NCBI RefSeq assembly: GCF_000337575.1
Contig: NZ_AOIM01000002.1
Span: 8,533 to 72,532 of the forward strand
DNA: 64,000 bases
Origin: Natrialba hulunbeirensis JCM 10989
Lineage (GTDB): Archaea > Halobacteriota > Halobacteria > Halobacteriales > Natrialbaceae
Direction: 5' to 3'
Both the position numbers and the translations under genes were made by a program. Below, in pieces: positions 1-8,732 of this stretch (position 1 is its first letter; every line of letters begins with the position of its first letter). The notes under the pieces were generated by a model, which was not told where the DNA came from, ran no database searches, and saw only the letters and a program-made list of their open reading frames with translations.

Positions 1-117
1 GTTATCTAGGTCAATCGAGTTTAATGTTTCACGGTTGCGTTCCTCCCACGAACGAGAATCAGCAGAAGTGGATGCAGTAGAAAGAGAGGTGTTTTGTTCC
101 GGGAATCTGTTTGTCAT
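1..117 (-). CDS. 5' end of an unidentified protein, cut by window edge
   Basis: An open frame runs leftward from an ATG at 117-115 to the window edge without a stop. It starts MTNRFPEQNTSLSTASTS and goes on into a Ser/Arg/Glu-rich segment. The visible 39 residues have no signal peptide, membrane segment or motif I recognise. It is divergent from the regulator gene at 367, leaving a 249-bp AT-rich intergenic region that could hold both promoters. Product unknown. The call rests only on the open frame and haloarchaeal-like composition. Confidence 0.4.
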   Translation of the reverse strand, partial: MTNRFPEQNTSLSTASTSADSRSWEERNRETLNSIDLDN

Positions 118-323
118 TACCCCATACTTTCCTGAGTTCGAATAAAAAGTATACGCTCCCAGAGTGAAAGTATAACCCATTACCATCGATTGGGTATTCG
201 ACAACACGTGGTTTCTTTTCCGTTGCTTGACCTGTTGATTATGCGCACAGGGCACGAATGTCGTACGTTATCTAGCCTGACTATGCCATATTGAACACCA
301 CAATTTTAGTTAGCTCTTATCGT

Positions 324-341
324 TATCTCCATTAGCTATAA
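324..341 (+). repeat. 18-bp repeat shared with 4641-4658
   Basis: TATCTCCATTAGCTATAA here recurs as TATCTCCATTAGCTGTAA at 4641-4658 with one mismatch. This copy sits 26 bases upstream of the regulator start codon, where a haloarchaeal promoter is expected (GCTATAAGT resembles a TATA element). The other copy is in decayed DNA near an IS. It could be a duplicated promoter element or an insertion scar. Confidence 0.35.
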
Positions 342-366
342 GTGTATTTTCACAATACATAGAATC

Positions 367-1149
367 ATGGATGCGGAGAAAGCGCACGCCGCCTACATGG
401 TCCTCCACAAACGGTCGTCGATATTCAAACGACTCATCGATGGCCCGGCTTATCAAAACCAACTGGTCGACGAGGTAGACGCCTCACAGTCGACGGTTTA
501 CCGTGGGCTCAAACAACTCGAAGATCACAATCTAGTCAAAAAACAGGATGGTATGTATGCACCGACGACGTTTGGCGAAATCATCTATACACAGTATGAG
601 CGAACCGATGAAATCGTCCAGACGTTTGTAGAATCGAAGCAATTACTCGAAACAAGACAGGAGATTGGATCGGTTCTTGATCCGTCAGTCGCTCTTGATG
701 CAACGACACTTGTAATCGGGAAGACGAGACCAGATCGTGTGTACGAATATCTTGAAGAACAAGTCTCTGAAGCGGCTAAGATTAGCGGTGTTGTGCCAAC
801 TATTTTCTCGGCTATGGTAGAGACGTATTTGACTCAGGCGACAGCGAACCAACTGGATGCCGAATTTGTTTTCGGAAAGAAGGCGACTGAACATGTGCAA
901 ACGGAACTCAGTAACGAATTCAAAACACTCCTTAATACCGGAAATTTCGAGGCTTATTCGTACTCTGGTGAAGTCCCGATGGGAGTCGTCGTGATCACAG
1001 AACCTGTCGAACATGTTCTTGTTGTCCTTCACGACGATATTGGTGTTGTTCGCGGCGTCATTGATTCTAAGGACAAGGCCGCAGTTACGTGGGCGAGAGA
1101 CTGGTATTCAAAATATGAAGCCGAGAGTATGCCGCTAACACTCTCTTGA
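367..1149 (+). CDS. winged-helix transcriptional regulator, FilR1/DUF1724 type
   Basis: A 260-residue regulator. Residues about 10-70 form an ArsR/MarR-like winged helix (IFKRLIDGPAYQNQLVDEV, then SQSTVYRGLKQLEDHNLV as recognition helix, then a short wing). The rest matches the methanogenesis-regulator FilR1 middle-domain architecture common in haloarchaea, which usually ends in an aromatic-rich segment such as the WARDWYSKYE seen here. No membrane segment. It is a single gene with no operon partner, and the start is the first ATG after the AT-rich promoter region. Ligand and target genes are unknown. Regulator assignment is strong from the fold pattern; the family name is from memory of the architecture. 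Confidence 0.8.
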   Translation: MDAEKAHAAYMVLHKRSSIFKRLIDGPAYQNQLVDEVDASQSTVYRGLKQLEDHNLVKKQDGMYAPTTFGEIIYTQYERTDEIVQTFVESKQLLETRQEIGSVLDPSVALDATTLVIGKTRPDRVYEYLEEQVSEAAKISGVVPTIFSAMVETYLTQATANQLDAEFVFGKKATEHVQTELSNEFKTLLNTGNFEAYSYSGEVPMGVVVITEPVEHVLVVLHDDIGVVRGVIDSKDKAAVTWARDWYSKYEAESMPLTLS

Positions 1150-1623
1150 ACCCTCCTAACAACAGTTCTGATTTTGACAGCCATATTTCACTCTATTGGT
1201 GTGTTTAAAAAATATAGTGCTCAAGTTTGAGACTACTGATCGACACTTGTTGAATACTGTGGCTATCAAGACAGTATCGCTGATCAAACACCTTGACTTT
1301 GAGTTTCTGTCGGAATACGACGTGTTTGTTTCCGCTTCAAGGAGACAAATACGAGTGTTCTTCGTGTGTGTTTGTTCCCCCGTCATTGTGACTACCACTC
1401 GGGGGAATGGTATTGATTGAAATACTTTGAAATTAATGTATTTGGGGAATTAATTGAGCTACTATTTCATCCACCTTATTATTGGCTAATAGGTTATTCA
1501 CACATTGATTAATTAGTTGCGGCCTGAATATTTTTTCATGGAGTAAAGTAAAGATAGTTGTCCACAATCGACTAGACGCGATGTCGGACAATGTCCCATC
1601 GAAGAAATGGAGAGTGATCACCG
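1150..1623. other. AT-rich intergenic region, no gene seen
   Basis: 474 bases between the regulator and the metallopeptidase gene. It is clearly more AT-rich than its neighbours. The open frames found on either strand here are short, cysteine-rich or low in acidic residues, and do not look haloarchaeal. It probably holds the promoter of the downstream pair and perhaps a decayed segment. Confidence 0.4.
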
Positions 1624-2427
1624 ATGAGTAGCCACTACAGCATAGGAATATTCCAGACAGAAAAGGCAACAGAAGAAGAGAACTGGTCACCGATGTCTTC
1701 AGCTGAGGATGCGGTAGAAGAGGTATTTGATGACATGGGTGAAGATGCCGTTGTAACATCATATTTCATCGAGATACCGGCACCGACAGAGAACCTCGAT
1801 GAATCATTCCTAACTTGGCGTGAGAGTGATGCTTTTCCCGATCCACCACATCCAGCCGACGACAGAAAAGAATATGATTACTTACTTGACTGGTGGCGTG
1901 ACTATGCGGAGTACCAGCTCGACGCAGGGCAAACATCCAGTGATTCGAATGTCCTCTTGACATACGATGCTGACGACATTTTCGGGAGGGCTGGTGCGGG
2001 AACAAACTCGACATTCGCCACCGCAGGAAAAGCTAACTGGATAGCAAATTTCGAGTGGGATGATGATAGTGGCCAATCAGAATTCCAGGATGATTCGAAT
2101 CCCTACAGAGGCACAAGTACTGTGATTCACGAAATCGGGCATAATATTATCGAATACATGGATCATGAGCCAGATTGCTTCGATGACCCATCGGGAGCGG
2201 GTCATCATGTCATGGGGAATGCTTCATTCTACGAGGACGGTGGGATCATAGGAAGTGATGATTACGCGGGCACGCCAATGTCTCGGAGTGGGTCGTATTT
2301 CCCATGTATGGCTGAGGGTGGAGAAAATCTCTGTGGTAATGAAGTAACCGATGATGTTGATGAGGTTGATGCTAGTGACCTCCGATACAGTGATTGTTCA
2401 CAGAACAATATTCGAGATCCTCTTTAG
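1624..2427 (+). CDS. putative zinc metallopeptidase (HEIGHN motif)
   Basis: 267 residues with a gluzincin/zincin-type HExxH motif in VIHEIGHNIIEYMDH (about residue 170). A second His at +8 after the motif and several Asp residues downstream could supply the third ligand, but the metzincin pattern HExxHxxGxxH is not met. Four cysteines in the C-terminal third (PDCFDD, PCMAEGG, ENLCGN, SDCSQ) suggest disulfides and an extracytoplasmic site. However, no signal peptide is visible at this start, and an in-frame TGA lies just upstream, so the start is fixed. The next gene begins 5 bases after the stop and carries a Tat signal, so the two probably act together (export partner, inhibitor or immunity). 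Substrate unknown. Confidence 0.6.
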   Translation: MSSHYSIGIFQTEKATEEENWSPMSSAEDAVEEVFDDMGEDAVVTSYFIEIPAPTENLDESFLTWRESDAFPDPPHPADDRKEYDYLLDWWRDYAEYQLDAGQTSSDSNVLLTYDADDIFGRAGAGTNSTFATAGKANWIANFEWDDDSGQSEFQDDSNPYRGTSTVIHEIGHNIIEYMDHEPDCFDDPSGAGHHVMGNASFYEDGGIIGSDDYAGTPMSRSGSYFPCMAEGGENLCGNEVTDDVDEVDASDLRYSDCSQNNIRDPL

Positions 2428-2432
2428 AAACA

Positions 2433-3071
2433 ATGACAGATAACACTGACAGCGAAGACAGCCGAATTGACAGGCGAACAGTTCTGAAAGCATCCAGTGC
2501 CTCAATAGCGGGAGCCGCGATTTCGACACCAGTCTCTGCTGATTCCAATGAAGATGATCGAAATACTGCGAATCGCGACTCTCCGTATCAACCCGATGTT
2601 CGTATAATCGACAACTCATCTGATGATAAACCCATAGACGTGTCATATAGGCGGGTAACTGAAGAAGCTGATGCGGATAAGCAGCAACCCGATACAGACA
2701 CCCAACAGGTTGGTACAGATGACCGTGAAATCGACAGCATTACTGTCAATACAGTCGGAATTAACAGTCAACAATTACAGGAAGAACTGGATGCTGCTGT
2801 GGCTAACGCCGATACAGATGGGGATAATATCGGAACCGAATCAACCGATAAAATAGACCCGAGCGCGATTTTGCAGGACGCAAAAGCCGAAATTGAGCGC
2901 ATCGAAATCCCGCATAACGAACAGATCGAATTAGTCGCGATGTACGGTGATGATTCCGATTCTACGCGAATTAACGTAGGAGAGCGCGGTGCAGCTACAG
3001 AGGAAACTGCCCTCGTTACTGTTGATCCCGATGGATCGGTTTCAGTCAATTTGGATATCGCCTGTCACTGA
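2433..3071 (+). CDS. Tat-exported acidic protein paired with the metallopeptidase
   Basis: 212 residues from ATG 2433. A start 13 codons upstream is possible but would overlap the previous stop and push the Tat motif inward. The N-terminus has the twin-arginine signal RIDRRTVLKASSASIAGAA followed by a small-residue cleavage region ending near STPVSA. The mature part is very rich in Asp, Thr and Asn with no recognised fold and no lipobox cysteine, so it is probably released or cell-wall associated. It follows the putative metallopeptidase by 5 bases, so the two are almost surely cotranscribed. A secreted substrate, propeptide-like inhibitor or immunity protein are all possible; no function can be assigned. 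Confidence 0.65.
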   Translation: MTDNTDSEDSRIDRRTVLKASSASIAGAAISTPVSADSNEDDRNTANRDSPYQPDVRIIDNSSDDKPIDVSYRRVTEEADADKQQPDTDTQQVGTDDREIDSITVNTVGINSQQLQEELDAAVANADTDGDNIGTESTDKIDPSAILQDAKAEIERIEIPHNEQIELVAMYGDDSDSTRINVGERGAATEETALVTVDPDGSVSVNLDIACH

Positions 3072-3346
3072 TAATTGACATCTCATTTGGGACTTCCCCG
3101 GTTTCACAGTTTTTTCGAATCTTGTCTTGAGCTATACCCAGTTGCCACTGAGCGATTGATCTTAGAGATGTCGCTCCAAATACACCTGTATGTGTAGTAG
3201 ATGTGATTTTGAAAAGAGTGTAGGATCCGACCGCGCTATTTTCCCCTCAAAAATTCATACTGACTGGCCAATCCCCGCCTTCACTGGGTTAGGTTGAGCG
3301 AATAATCTCAACCACTTCAATATGTTATTTTGTATGGTATTACTGT

Positions 3347-3823
3347 TTAGGGCTCGTCGATTGGTATTGGGACAATATACTCAATGTAATCTCTGTTGGA
3401 AAGTTTCGCAACATTACACTTGTCTATCGGAGTATCTCTAGGAGTCGAATAGCCTCGAGTGTCCTCAGAATGAGTCGCATCATGTCCGAAGATACTCTCT
3501 AACTCTTTCAACTCGTCGTCCTCGATATCCTCTTGATATCCGATTTCCACATTGATTCCGTCATATTCTGGTCGGGTAGTGCTATCCCCTGATGGATCGT
3601 TGTATTGACTCTCATCAAGTGGTGCATTGATCTTCTCATCGTTGAGTTCATAGTCACATGATGAAAAGTCGTATCCTCCAGACATATCCTCTGATTCACC
3701 CTCTTCTTCTGTATCGGTTTCTTCATCGTCGGTATTGGTTTCCTCATCATCTCCACCGGTACATCCTGAAAGACCAACGACAGCAGACGCGCTAGCTAGA
3801 GCAAGCAATGTTCGCCGATTCAT
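3347..3823 (-). CDS. haloarchaeal Tat lipoprotein
   Basis: 158 residues. MNRRTLLALASASAVVGLSGC is a typical haloarchaeal Tat lipoprotein signal: twin Arg at positions 3-4, hydrophobic stretch, lipobox LSGC with Cys21 as the lipidated residue. A run of Asp, Glu and Thr acts as a surface linker. Residues about 48-158 form a small soluble domain with two further Cys that may pair. No family recognised. It faces away from the upstream pair, with a 275-bp convergent gap. Membrane-anchored surface protein of unknown role. Confidence 0.7.
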   Translation of the reverse strand: MNRRTLLALASASAVVGLSGCTGGDDEETNTDDEETDTEEEGESEDMSGGYDFSSCDYELNDEKINAPLDESQYNDPSGDSTTRPEYDGINVEIGYQEDIEDDELKELESIFGHDATHSEDTRGYSTPRDTPIDKCNVAKLSNRDYIEYIVPIPIDEP

Positions 3824-3957
3824 GTTTTTCCATTGTCCATAGTGTCCTAAATGTTTTCTGCTTGGTTTCCTTCGTTTCTGAACCGGGTATTGATTACTTG
3901 AGGATGTCGACCTTTAAGTCTAAACGTCGGGGGTCAACTGTGATGCCCTGAAAGTGC

Positions 3958-4543
3958 TCACTGTCGAGGTGTTTCTCGGCTGATTGAACCGAAATACGTT
4001 AGATCTTTCAGTGAGTTGTTGCAGCGGTGTCGCAATCGCCCACTGGTACAGGCTGACCGCGACTCATGATACGCCTGGGAGCTCGCACTCCTCAACTGTG
4101 ACGTCCAAATCAACTTAACGACCTGGTCACTTCTCAAACGTCACGAGTTCGCTGATGACTGGCGGCAGCTCGCTGCGGGTGGCCTTGAGCAACCAGAGAC
4201 AGACGTGAACCCACCGACCGACGTTGACATAGTCGACCTCGCCAAGTCAGTCGATGTCGATCGCCGCACTCTCGAGTGGAACGGTGATGTTTGGGTGCTG
4301 GCCGATCCCTCGCTGCTCAACCAGGATACGAACGATATGTTTCGTCGAACCCTTCGCGTCGTCACTGATCGGTTGACCGAAGGTGGCACCCACTACCCGT
4401 ACGATCATCTTGAGAACAGCGGTCAGCGTGCCGAGTGGATCGAGCGCTGCCTCGAATCTGGGGAGATCGTCGATCCAAGGTCGATTCGTGCCGGCGGTCG
4501 GAAAGGCGTCACGGACGACCAACGAGGCCTTGATTCTTTCTAG
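3958..4543 (+). pseudogene. decayed ORF with internal stop, transposase-like start
   Basis: One frame stays coding-like from about 3958 to the stop at 4543 apart from an in-frame TGA at 4067-4069. Before the stop it reads LLQRCRNRPLVQADRDS and directly after it YAWELALLNCD. With a Trp codon in place of TGA this would resemble the DxxxWYxW region of haloarchaeal DDE transposases. The downstream part (from about 4205) contains DIVDLAKSVDVDRRTLEWNG and a Glu/Arg-rich end, which I do not recognise. A GTG at 4205 could start a 112-residue protein, but no promoter is evident. Most likely a fusion remnant. Confidence 0.35.
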
Positions 4544-4674
4544 AATCTGGTAGCTACCAGTATCAGATATCGAAGAGTATGGTCTAAATAGCCGGTTCGG
4601 TTGCTCTATCGCTGGAACAAAGCCGTGCTTATCATAGAGGTATCTCCATTAGCTGTAACAACTGCAACTATTCA

Positions 4675-4710
4675 CACACTGATCGCACAGCAGTCGTGCG
4701 ATCAGGTGTG
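4675..4710 (+). repeat. hairpin-forming inverted repeat
   Basis: CACACTGATCGCAC and GTGCGATCAGGTGTG form a 14-bp stem with one bulge around a 7-nt loop. It lies beside ABC-transporter debris and about 200 bases from the IS630 element. Such hairpins occur near the ends of single-strand transposing IS200/IS605 elements or as operators; no gene is attached to it here. Confidence 0.5.
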
Positions 4711-4724
4711 CATTGACTTGCAGT

Positions 4725-4905
4725 GGCTACTATAGCTCGACGATGCCGAGATCCAGTTTGCCGTCCCGTACTGCTCCTCGAGCTCCGGCGTTCGTAGACA
4801 TCCGTTGGTGTTCCGGTCTGCTTGAGCCGGCCGTCGTTGAGAACGGCGATCCGGTCGGACATAGCCATCGTCTCTGTCTGGTCATGGCAACGTAGAAGGC
4901 GGTGA
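4725..4905 (-). pseudogene. fragment of sugar ABC-transporter ATPase (MalK/UgpC type)
   Basis: Read leftward, one frame gives VTAFYV and the next gives [20 protein letters not shown] and [12 protein letters not shown]. These are the switch/H-loop region and the following segment of MalK-type ATPases (normally AFYVTHDQTEAM). A third frame then gives RDGKLDLG, as in the C-terminal regulatory domain. So the fragment contains at least one small frameshift and an internal deletion, and lacks Walker A and B. It is cut at its upstream end by the IS630 left end. Clear relic of a transporter gene. Confidence 0.65.
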
Positions 4906-4908
4906 CAT

Positions 4909-5967
4909 CTGTAGTAGGAATTAGAAACAATCACTCACTTTGGTATAGAGAACTGGTCAAGAGCTGTATCAACGCCGTCGTAAGACCGTCGAGTGACTCA
5001 AAGAAGTGGTTGCTGAGAGCAGCTTGGAGGTCCCTCCAGCACTCCGCAACAGGATTTAGCTCTGGCGAGTACGCCGGTAACGTGACGGAGTCAAGATCGT
5101 CACGAGCCGTCAGGTCCGTGACGGCCGTCGCCTGAAAATACGGCGCTCCATCCAGCATAATGAGCAAGCTCCTTTCAAAATCTTTTCATGACGTAAAAAT
5201 AAAATATTTGGCGTGTTCGGCAGTTACGCACTCTTCGAATCGAGAGAAAAAGCTATCACCGAAGACGGTGGTCGCGCCCAAGAGACACGTCCAGTCACGT
5301 TGACCGGATAATTCCACAGACGGCCACGTTCCGCGGGAAAACCACGCGGCACGCGGCTCGACTTGCACGGGTTTTTTGGTTTGATCGATACAGACTACTG
5401 TGGCGTCCATCTCCCGCCGCTTTTTTTGAACTCTTCGCGGAACGTTTCTTGCTCGTCAGTATCAGATTGGGCAGCTGTACGGCGTGGTTTTTGATAGCTC
5501 AATCCCGCTTCTTTGAGCAACCGCCGGCAACTCGGGATTGAGTACTCAATATCGTAGGTTTCCTCAAGATACTGCTGGACGAGCGCCGGCGTCCACGCCG
5601 GCGCGTCGAGTCCAACTTCCTCAGGAGATTCGTGGACAGTTGCTTCAAACTGGTCTTGCTCTTTTCCCGACAGCTTTCGATTTCTCCCAGATCGATGAGC
5701 ATCAGACACAGCTTGCTCAAGCGACTCATCAGTATCGAGTCGCTTGAGCCAACTGTAGATTGTCCGTCTCTGCACACCGTACCACTCGGCTAATTCAGTC
5801 TGATTAACACCGTTTTTGTACGCTATTGCGGCCAAGAGGCGTTGTGTCGGCTTCTTTTCATCCACATTGTCGAGAGCATCTTGCAACTCTTCAACAGAGA
5901 TTTTGCCGAGGTGATCCACTATCTGTTGCGACACTCTGTGAGCAAGTAGTTCTAACGGTTACTATAG
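4909..5967 (-). mobile_element. IS630-family insertion sequence with imperfect terminal repeats
   Basis: About 1.06 kb. Imperfect ends can be aligned by eye: the left outer end CTGTAGTAGGAATTAGAAAC near 4909 and the reverse complement of the right end (CTATAGTAACCGTTAGAACT, ending at 5967) match at about 20 of 30 positions. Size, one transposase frame with an A7 slippage site, and insertion at a TA-rich position agree with IS630 elements. The left end abuts an ABC-transporter relic and the right end lies 90 bases before the AddB-like gene. The transposase has an internal stop, so this copy is probably inactive in its own right. Confidence 0.65.
4931..5934 (-). pseudogene. IS630 transposase, A7 -1 frameshift plus in-frame TGA
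   Basis: Frame one (5934-5395) is the HTH part: QTELAEWYGVQRRTIYSWLKRL, then a second HTH-like region and SIPSCRRLLKEAGLSYQKPR. At 5421-5427 an A7 run (codons AAA AAA AGC) lets ribosomes slip -1 into the DDE frame beginning RREMDATVVCIDQT, as known for this family. That frame runs to AKYFIFTS, meets a TGA at 5188-5186, then continues in the same frame as KDFERSLLIMLDGAPYFQA and LPAYSPELNPVAECWRDL. These provide the second Asp and the terminal Glu of the DDE triad. Without readthrough of the TGA the enzyme is truncated between the first and second Asp. The slippage site is likely natural; the TGA is the real lesion. Confidence 0.75.
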
Positions 5968-6056
5968 CGATACACTACATCTAGTTTGGCAGAAACTCCC
6001 AAACACCACCCTTGTCACACAAACTTATTGTCCGGTATTTCAATACGCTATACGTT

Positions 6057-8732
6057 GTGTCTCTCAAGCAGTCAAAATCGATCGAGCGGCTGTATCAAGA
6101 GGTCGCCGACTACGACCTCGTGATCGTTCCGGACTCGCCGCTCGCAGACGCTCTCAACAGACGTCTCGAGCGACCACACTTCGGGTCGTTCGCAATCACA
6201 CCTCGACGGCTCGCAACGCGCCGTCGAGAAACCGCTGAGGATCGGACCGCGTTCCTCGAGATAATCGACGAGACCGATCTCAGCTGGAAGGAAATCGCCT
6301 ATACTGTCGGAAACGTGCTTCAGTGTTGGGAGTACCGGGGCAGCGCCGATGCAATACTCGAGTACGATGCATTTGATACACCGGCAACCAGAACTGTCGT
6401 CGATCTCGTCGATTCGCTGCAGACATCCTCTCGACTGCTCACAGAGTACGAAATCGATGGTGGGACAGACAAGTCAGTCGTAGTCGTTGGTGAACGCCAG
6501 TTGACGAACCTCGAGCGGTCGATTCTGCCCAACGAGTATGCTTCGATCGACCGATTTACCGGGAAGACGTTTGATCTCCCAGCGTTTCGGATCTTCGACT
6601 CACCAGCAGCGATTGTCGACGCGGTTCTCGATACCGTCACCCAGGAGAACGCAGACGACGTTGGCATCGTCCTTAACTCGAGTAGCGACTACTCGCCGCT
6701 CATCGAGTCAGCACTCGAGACAGCCGAGATTTCATACTATGGCGGCCCTGGGTTCATGGACGTTCGCGATCACCGAGCGTTCGTCCAGTTGCTTCGCTGT
6801 ACGACAGCTGGGTCTGACACCCGCGTACACTCTGTGAAGCCACTCCTTTCGTGCCTCGGTGCAACAGTGCCGGTCGAACACGACGAGAAGCGGCTTGTGG
6901 ACGTCGATGATCCCGAGATTGACTGGCTTCGGGAGTTTACTAGACAGACGGACGCCCTCACGTTTGAAGCGGCGTTGAACGCGTACGAAGATCGAACAGG
7001 ACGAACGCTCGAGGCGTTTCGTGACGAACTTGAGGAACTGGGCGTACTCGAGGACCCGATCACGGCAGACGCGATTGATCGATTGGCGTTCTACCTCGAG
7101 ACGTACGAAGTGCCGATCGACCGGGATAACGAGGGAGTCCTACTGGCAGATGCAAAATCAGCGTCGTACGTTGACCGGCCAGTTGTCTTCTATCTGGGAC
7201 TCGATGAGGAGTGGACGCATGACTCGCCGAACCGCCCATGGGTCGACCGTGATGCGGAGTACGAACGAAACATCGACAGCTTCCAGTCACTCCTCCAGAG
7301 CGGTGCGACACAGCACTATCTCGTCCAAGATGTGGCCGGTGGGTCACCGATCACACCATGCCTGTACTTCGATGAGTTGCTCGAAACCGAGTTCGAGCGG
7401 TTCAGTGATCTCGAGTCGGTCCGTCACGATCGGTCCAACCGATCACTCGGCGATGGGTTTGATCCGGAACCACTGGATGTAGCTGTCGAACCTGAGCGTG
7501 TGGAGGCGGTTAGTCAATCAAGTCTAAACAGCTATATAAATTCACCACGGGACTACTTCTTCGGTCGACTCGTCGAGACCCCGGACAAGCACTACTTCGT
7601 CGAGGGGAATCTCTTCCATGACTTCGCTGAGTTCGTTGTCAACCATCCCGAGTTCGTCGACGATGCGTGTCTCGAGGAGGTCGTCGATGTCATGATCGAG
7701 GAAACGCGTGCGTTCCATCGAACGCTCGACCTTGAGACACAGCGAACACGGTACCGAATCGGTCTCGAAACGATCTGTGAGTACCTCGACGAGCAGACGC
7801 CGACTGAAATGACGTTTCTGACACCGTCGAGTGGCTGGGGGACTAATTTCTTCGCAGAGTATTTTGATCGGGATGTCGACTCACCAGCGACTGAGCGGTG
7901 GTTCGAAGACGAAGACCTACGGCTCAAGGGAAAAATCGACCTCGTGCAGTCGCCGACACAGCTTGTTGATTTCAAAAGCGGATCCAGAAACTCCGCTTCA
8001 CAGGTGATCAAACACGCATCCATCGAAGAACCGAGTGACAAGCCGAACTTCCAGGCACTGTGCTATCTTACCTACTGGCGCCAGCAACAGCCTGCCGAGC
8101 CACTCGAGTTCACGTTCTTCCACTTCCTCGAAACACTCGATGACGTGGTCGCCGGCGAGGCAACACTCGAGGACTGCCTGACGACGGTGACCTACCATCC
8201 GGCCGCGTTCGATGAGTACGTCCAGTCCCAACTGGTCTATGAGGAACTCTGTGAAGACGCTGCGAACGACTGTAACAAGACGTTCTCGAAAACCGACTAC
8301 GAGACGTATGTGTCGGTGTTCGATACTCACGAAATTCCCAAAACGAGGGACGCAGACGAGATGGCTGACTCTGCCTTCGGCGAGGCGTTAGTCGAACACC
8401 TCGTCGAGGACGTGGGCGACTACAAGTACGTCAAAAATGGCTGTATGCAGGCGTTCAGGCATCTCTGTGGCTATCGCAAAGAAGGCTACTTCGAGGAAGA
8501 CATCGATGCCTTCGAACGCTTCGTCGACGAACAACTTGAGGAGTTGAACCGGTATCGGCGTGGTGAAAATCGCTTCCCGATCTGCGGTCGTGCTGATGAA
8601 CCGAACTATCGATACGTAAACAACCGCGATATGTTACTCACCGAATCCCGGCCGACTCGAGAGACCACTTGTAGTATTCAGATCGAAGAAACGGTTCCAA
8701 CTGATCCAACGGACTCGGAGGTGAGTCGATGA
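6057..8732 (+). CDS. AddB/RecB-like PD-(D/E)XK nuclease with inactive helicase domain
   Basis: About 891 residues from GTG 6057. A TTG at 6012 extends the frame, but the extra 15 codons run towards the IS end, and the protein sense begins at SLKQSKSIERL. The N-terminal two thirds has helicase-like layout without a Walker A motif. The C-terminal nuclease shows LKGKIDLVQ and QLVDFKSGSR (about residues 622-640), giving the Asp and DxK of a RecB-family PD-(D/E)XK site. This matches AddB-type partners that scan and cut DNA during end resection. The AddA-like gene overlaps its stop by 4 bases (ATGA), which indicates translational coupling and a heterodimer. The IS630 end 90 bases upstream may have removed or replaced its promoter. 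Confidence 0.8.
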   Translation: MSLKQSKSIERLYQEVADYDLVIVPDSPLADALNRRLERPHFGSFAITPRRLATRRRETAEDRTAFLEIIDETDLSWKEIAYTVGNVLQCWEYRGSADAILEYDAFDTPATRTVVDLVDSLQTSSRLLTEYEIDGGTDKSVVVVGERQLTNLERSILPNEYASIDRFTGKTFDLPAFRIFDSPAAIVDAVLDTVTQENADDVGIVLNSSSDYSPLIESALETAEISYYGGPGFMDVRDHRAFVQLLRCTTAGSDTRVHSVKPLLSCLGATVPVEHDEKRLVDVDDPEIDWLREFTRQTDALTFEAALNAYEDRTGRTLEAFRDELEELGVLEDPITADAIDRLAFYLETYEVPIDRDNEGVLLADAKSASYVDRPVVFYLGLDEEWTHDSPNRPWVDRDAEYERNIDSFQSLLQSGATQHYLVQDVAGGSPITPCLYFDELLETEFERFSDLESVRHDRSNRSLGDGFDPEPLDVAVEPERVEAVSQSSLNSYINSPRDYFFGRLVETPDKHYFVEGNLFHDFAEFVVNHPEFVDDACLEEVVDVMIEETRAFHRTLDLETQRTRYRIGLETICEYLDEQTPTEMTFLTPSSGWGTNFFAEYFDRDVDSPATERWFEDEDLRLKGKIDLVQSPTQLVDFKSGSRNSASQVIKHASIEEPSDKPNFQALCYLTYWRQQQPAEPLEFTFFHFLETLDDVVAGEATLEDCLTTVTYHPAAFDEYVQSQLVYEELCEDAANDCNKTFSKTDYETYVSVFDTHEIPKTRDADEMADSAFGEALVEHLVEDVGDYKYVKNGCMQAFRHLCGYRKEGYFEEDIDAFERFVDEQLEELNRYRRGENRFPICGRADEPNYRYVNNRDMLLTESRPTRETTCSIQIEETVPTDPTDSEVSR

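Noticed and set aside
685-1032. Minus-strand ORF opposite the FilR1-like regulator
   Set aside because: Shadow of a real gene; rich in Cys/His/Arg and without acidic bias.
6012-6056. TTG start of the AddB-like gene
   Set aside because: Adds 15 residues (SHKLIVRYFNTLYV) unlike the rest; GTG 6057 gives a natural N-terminus.
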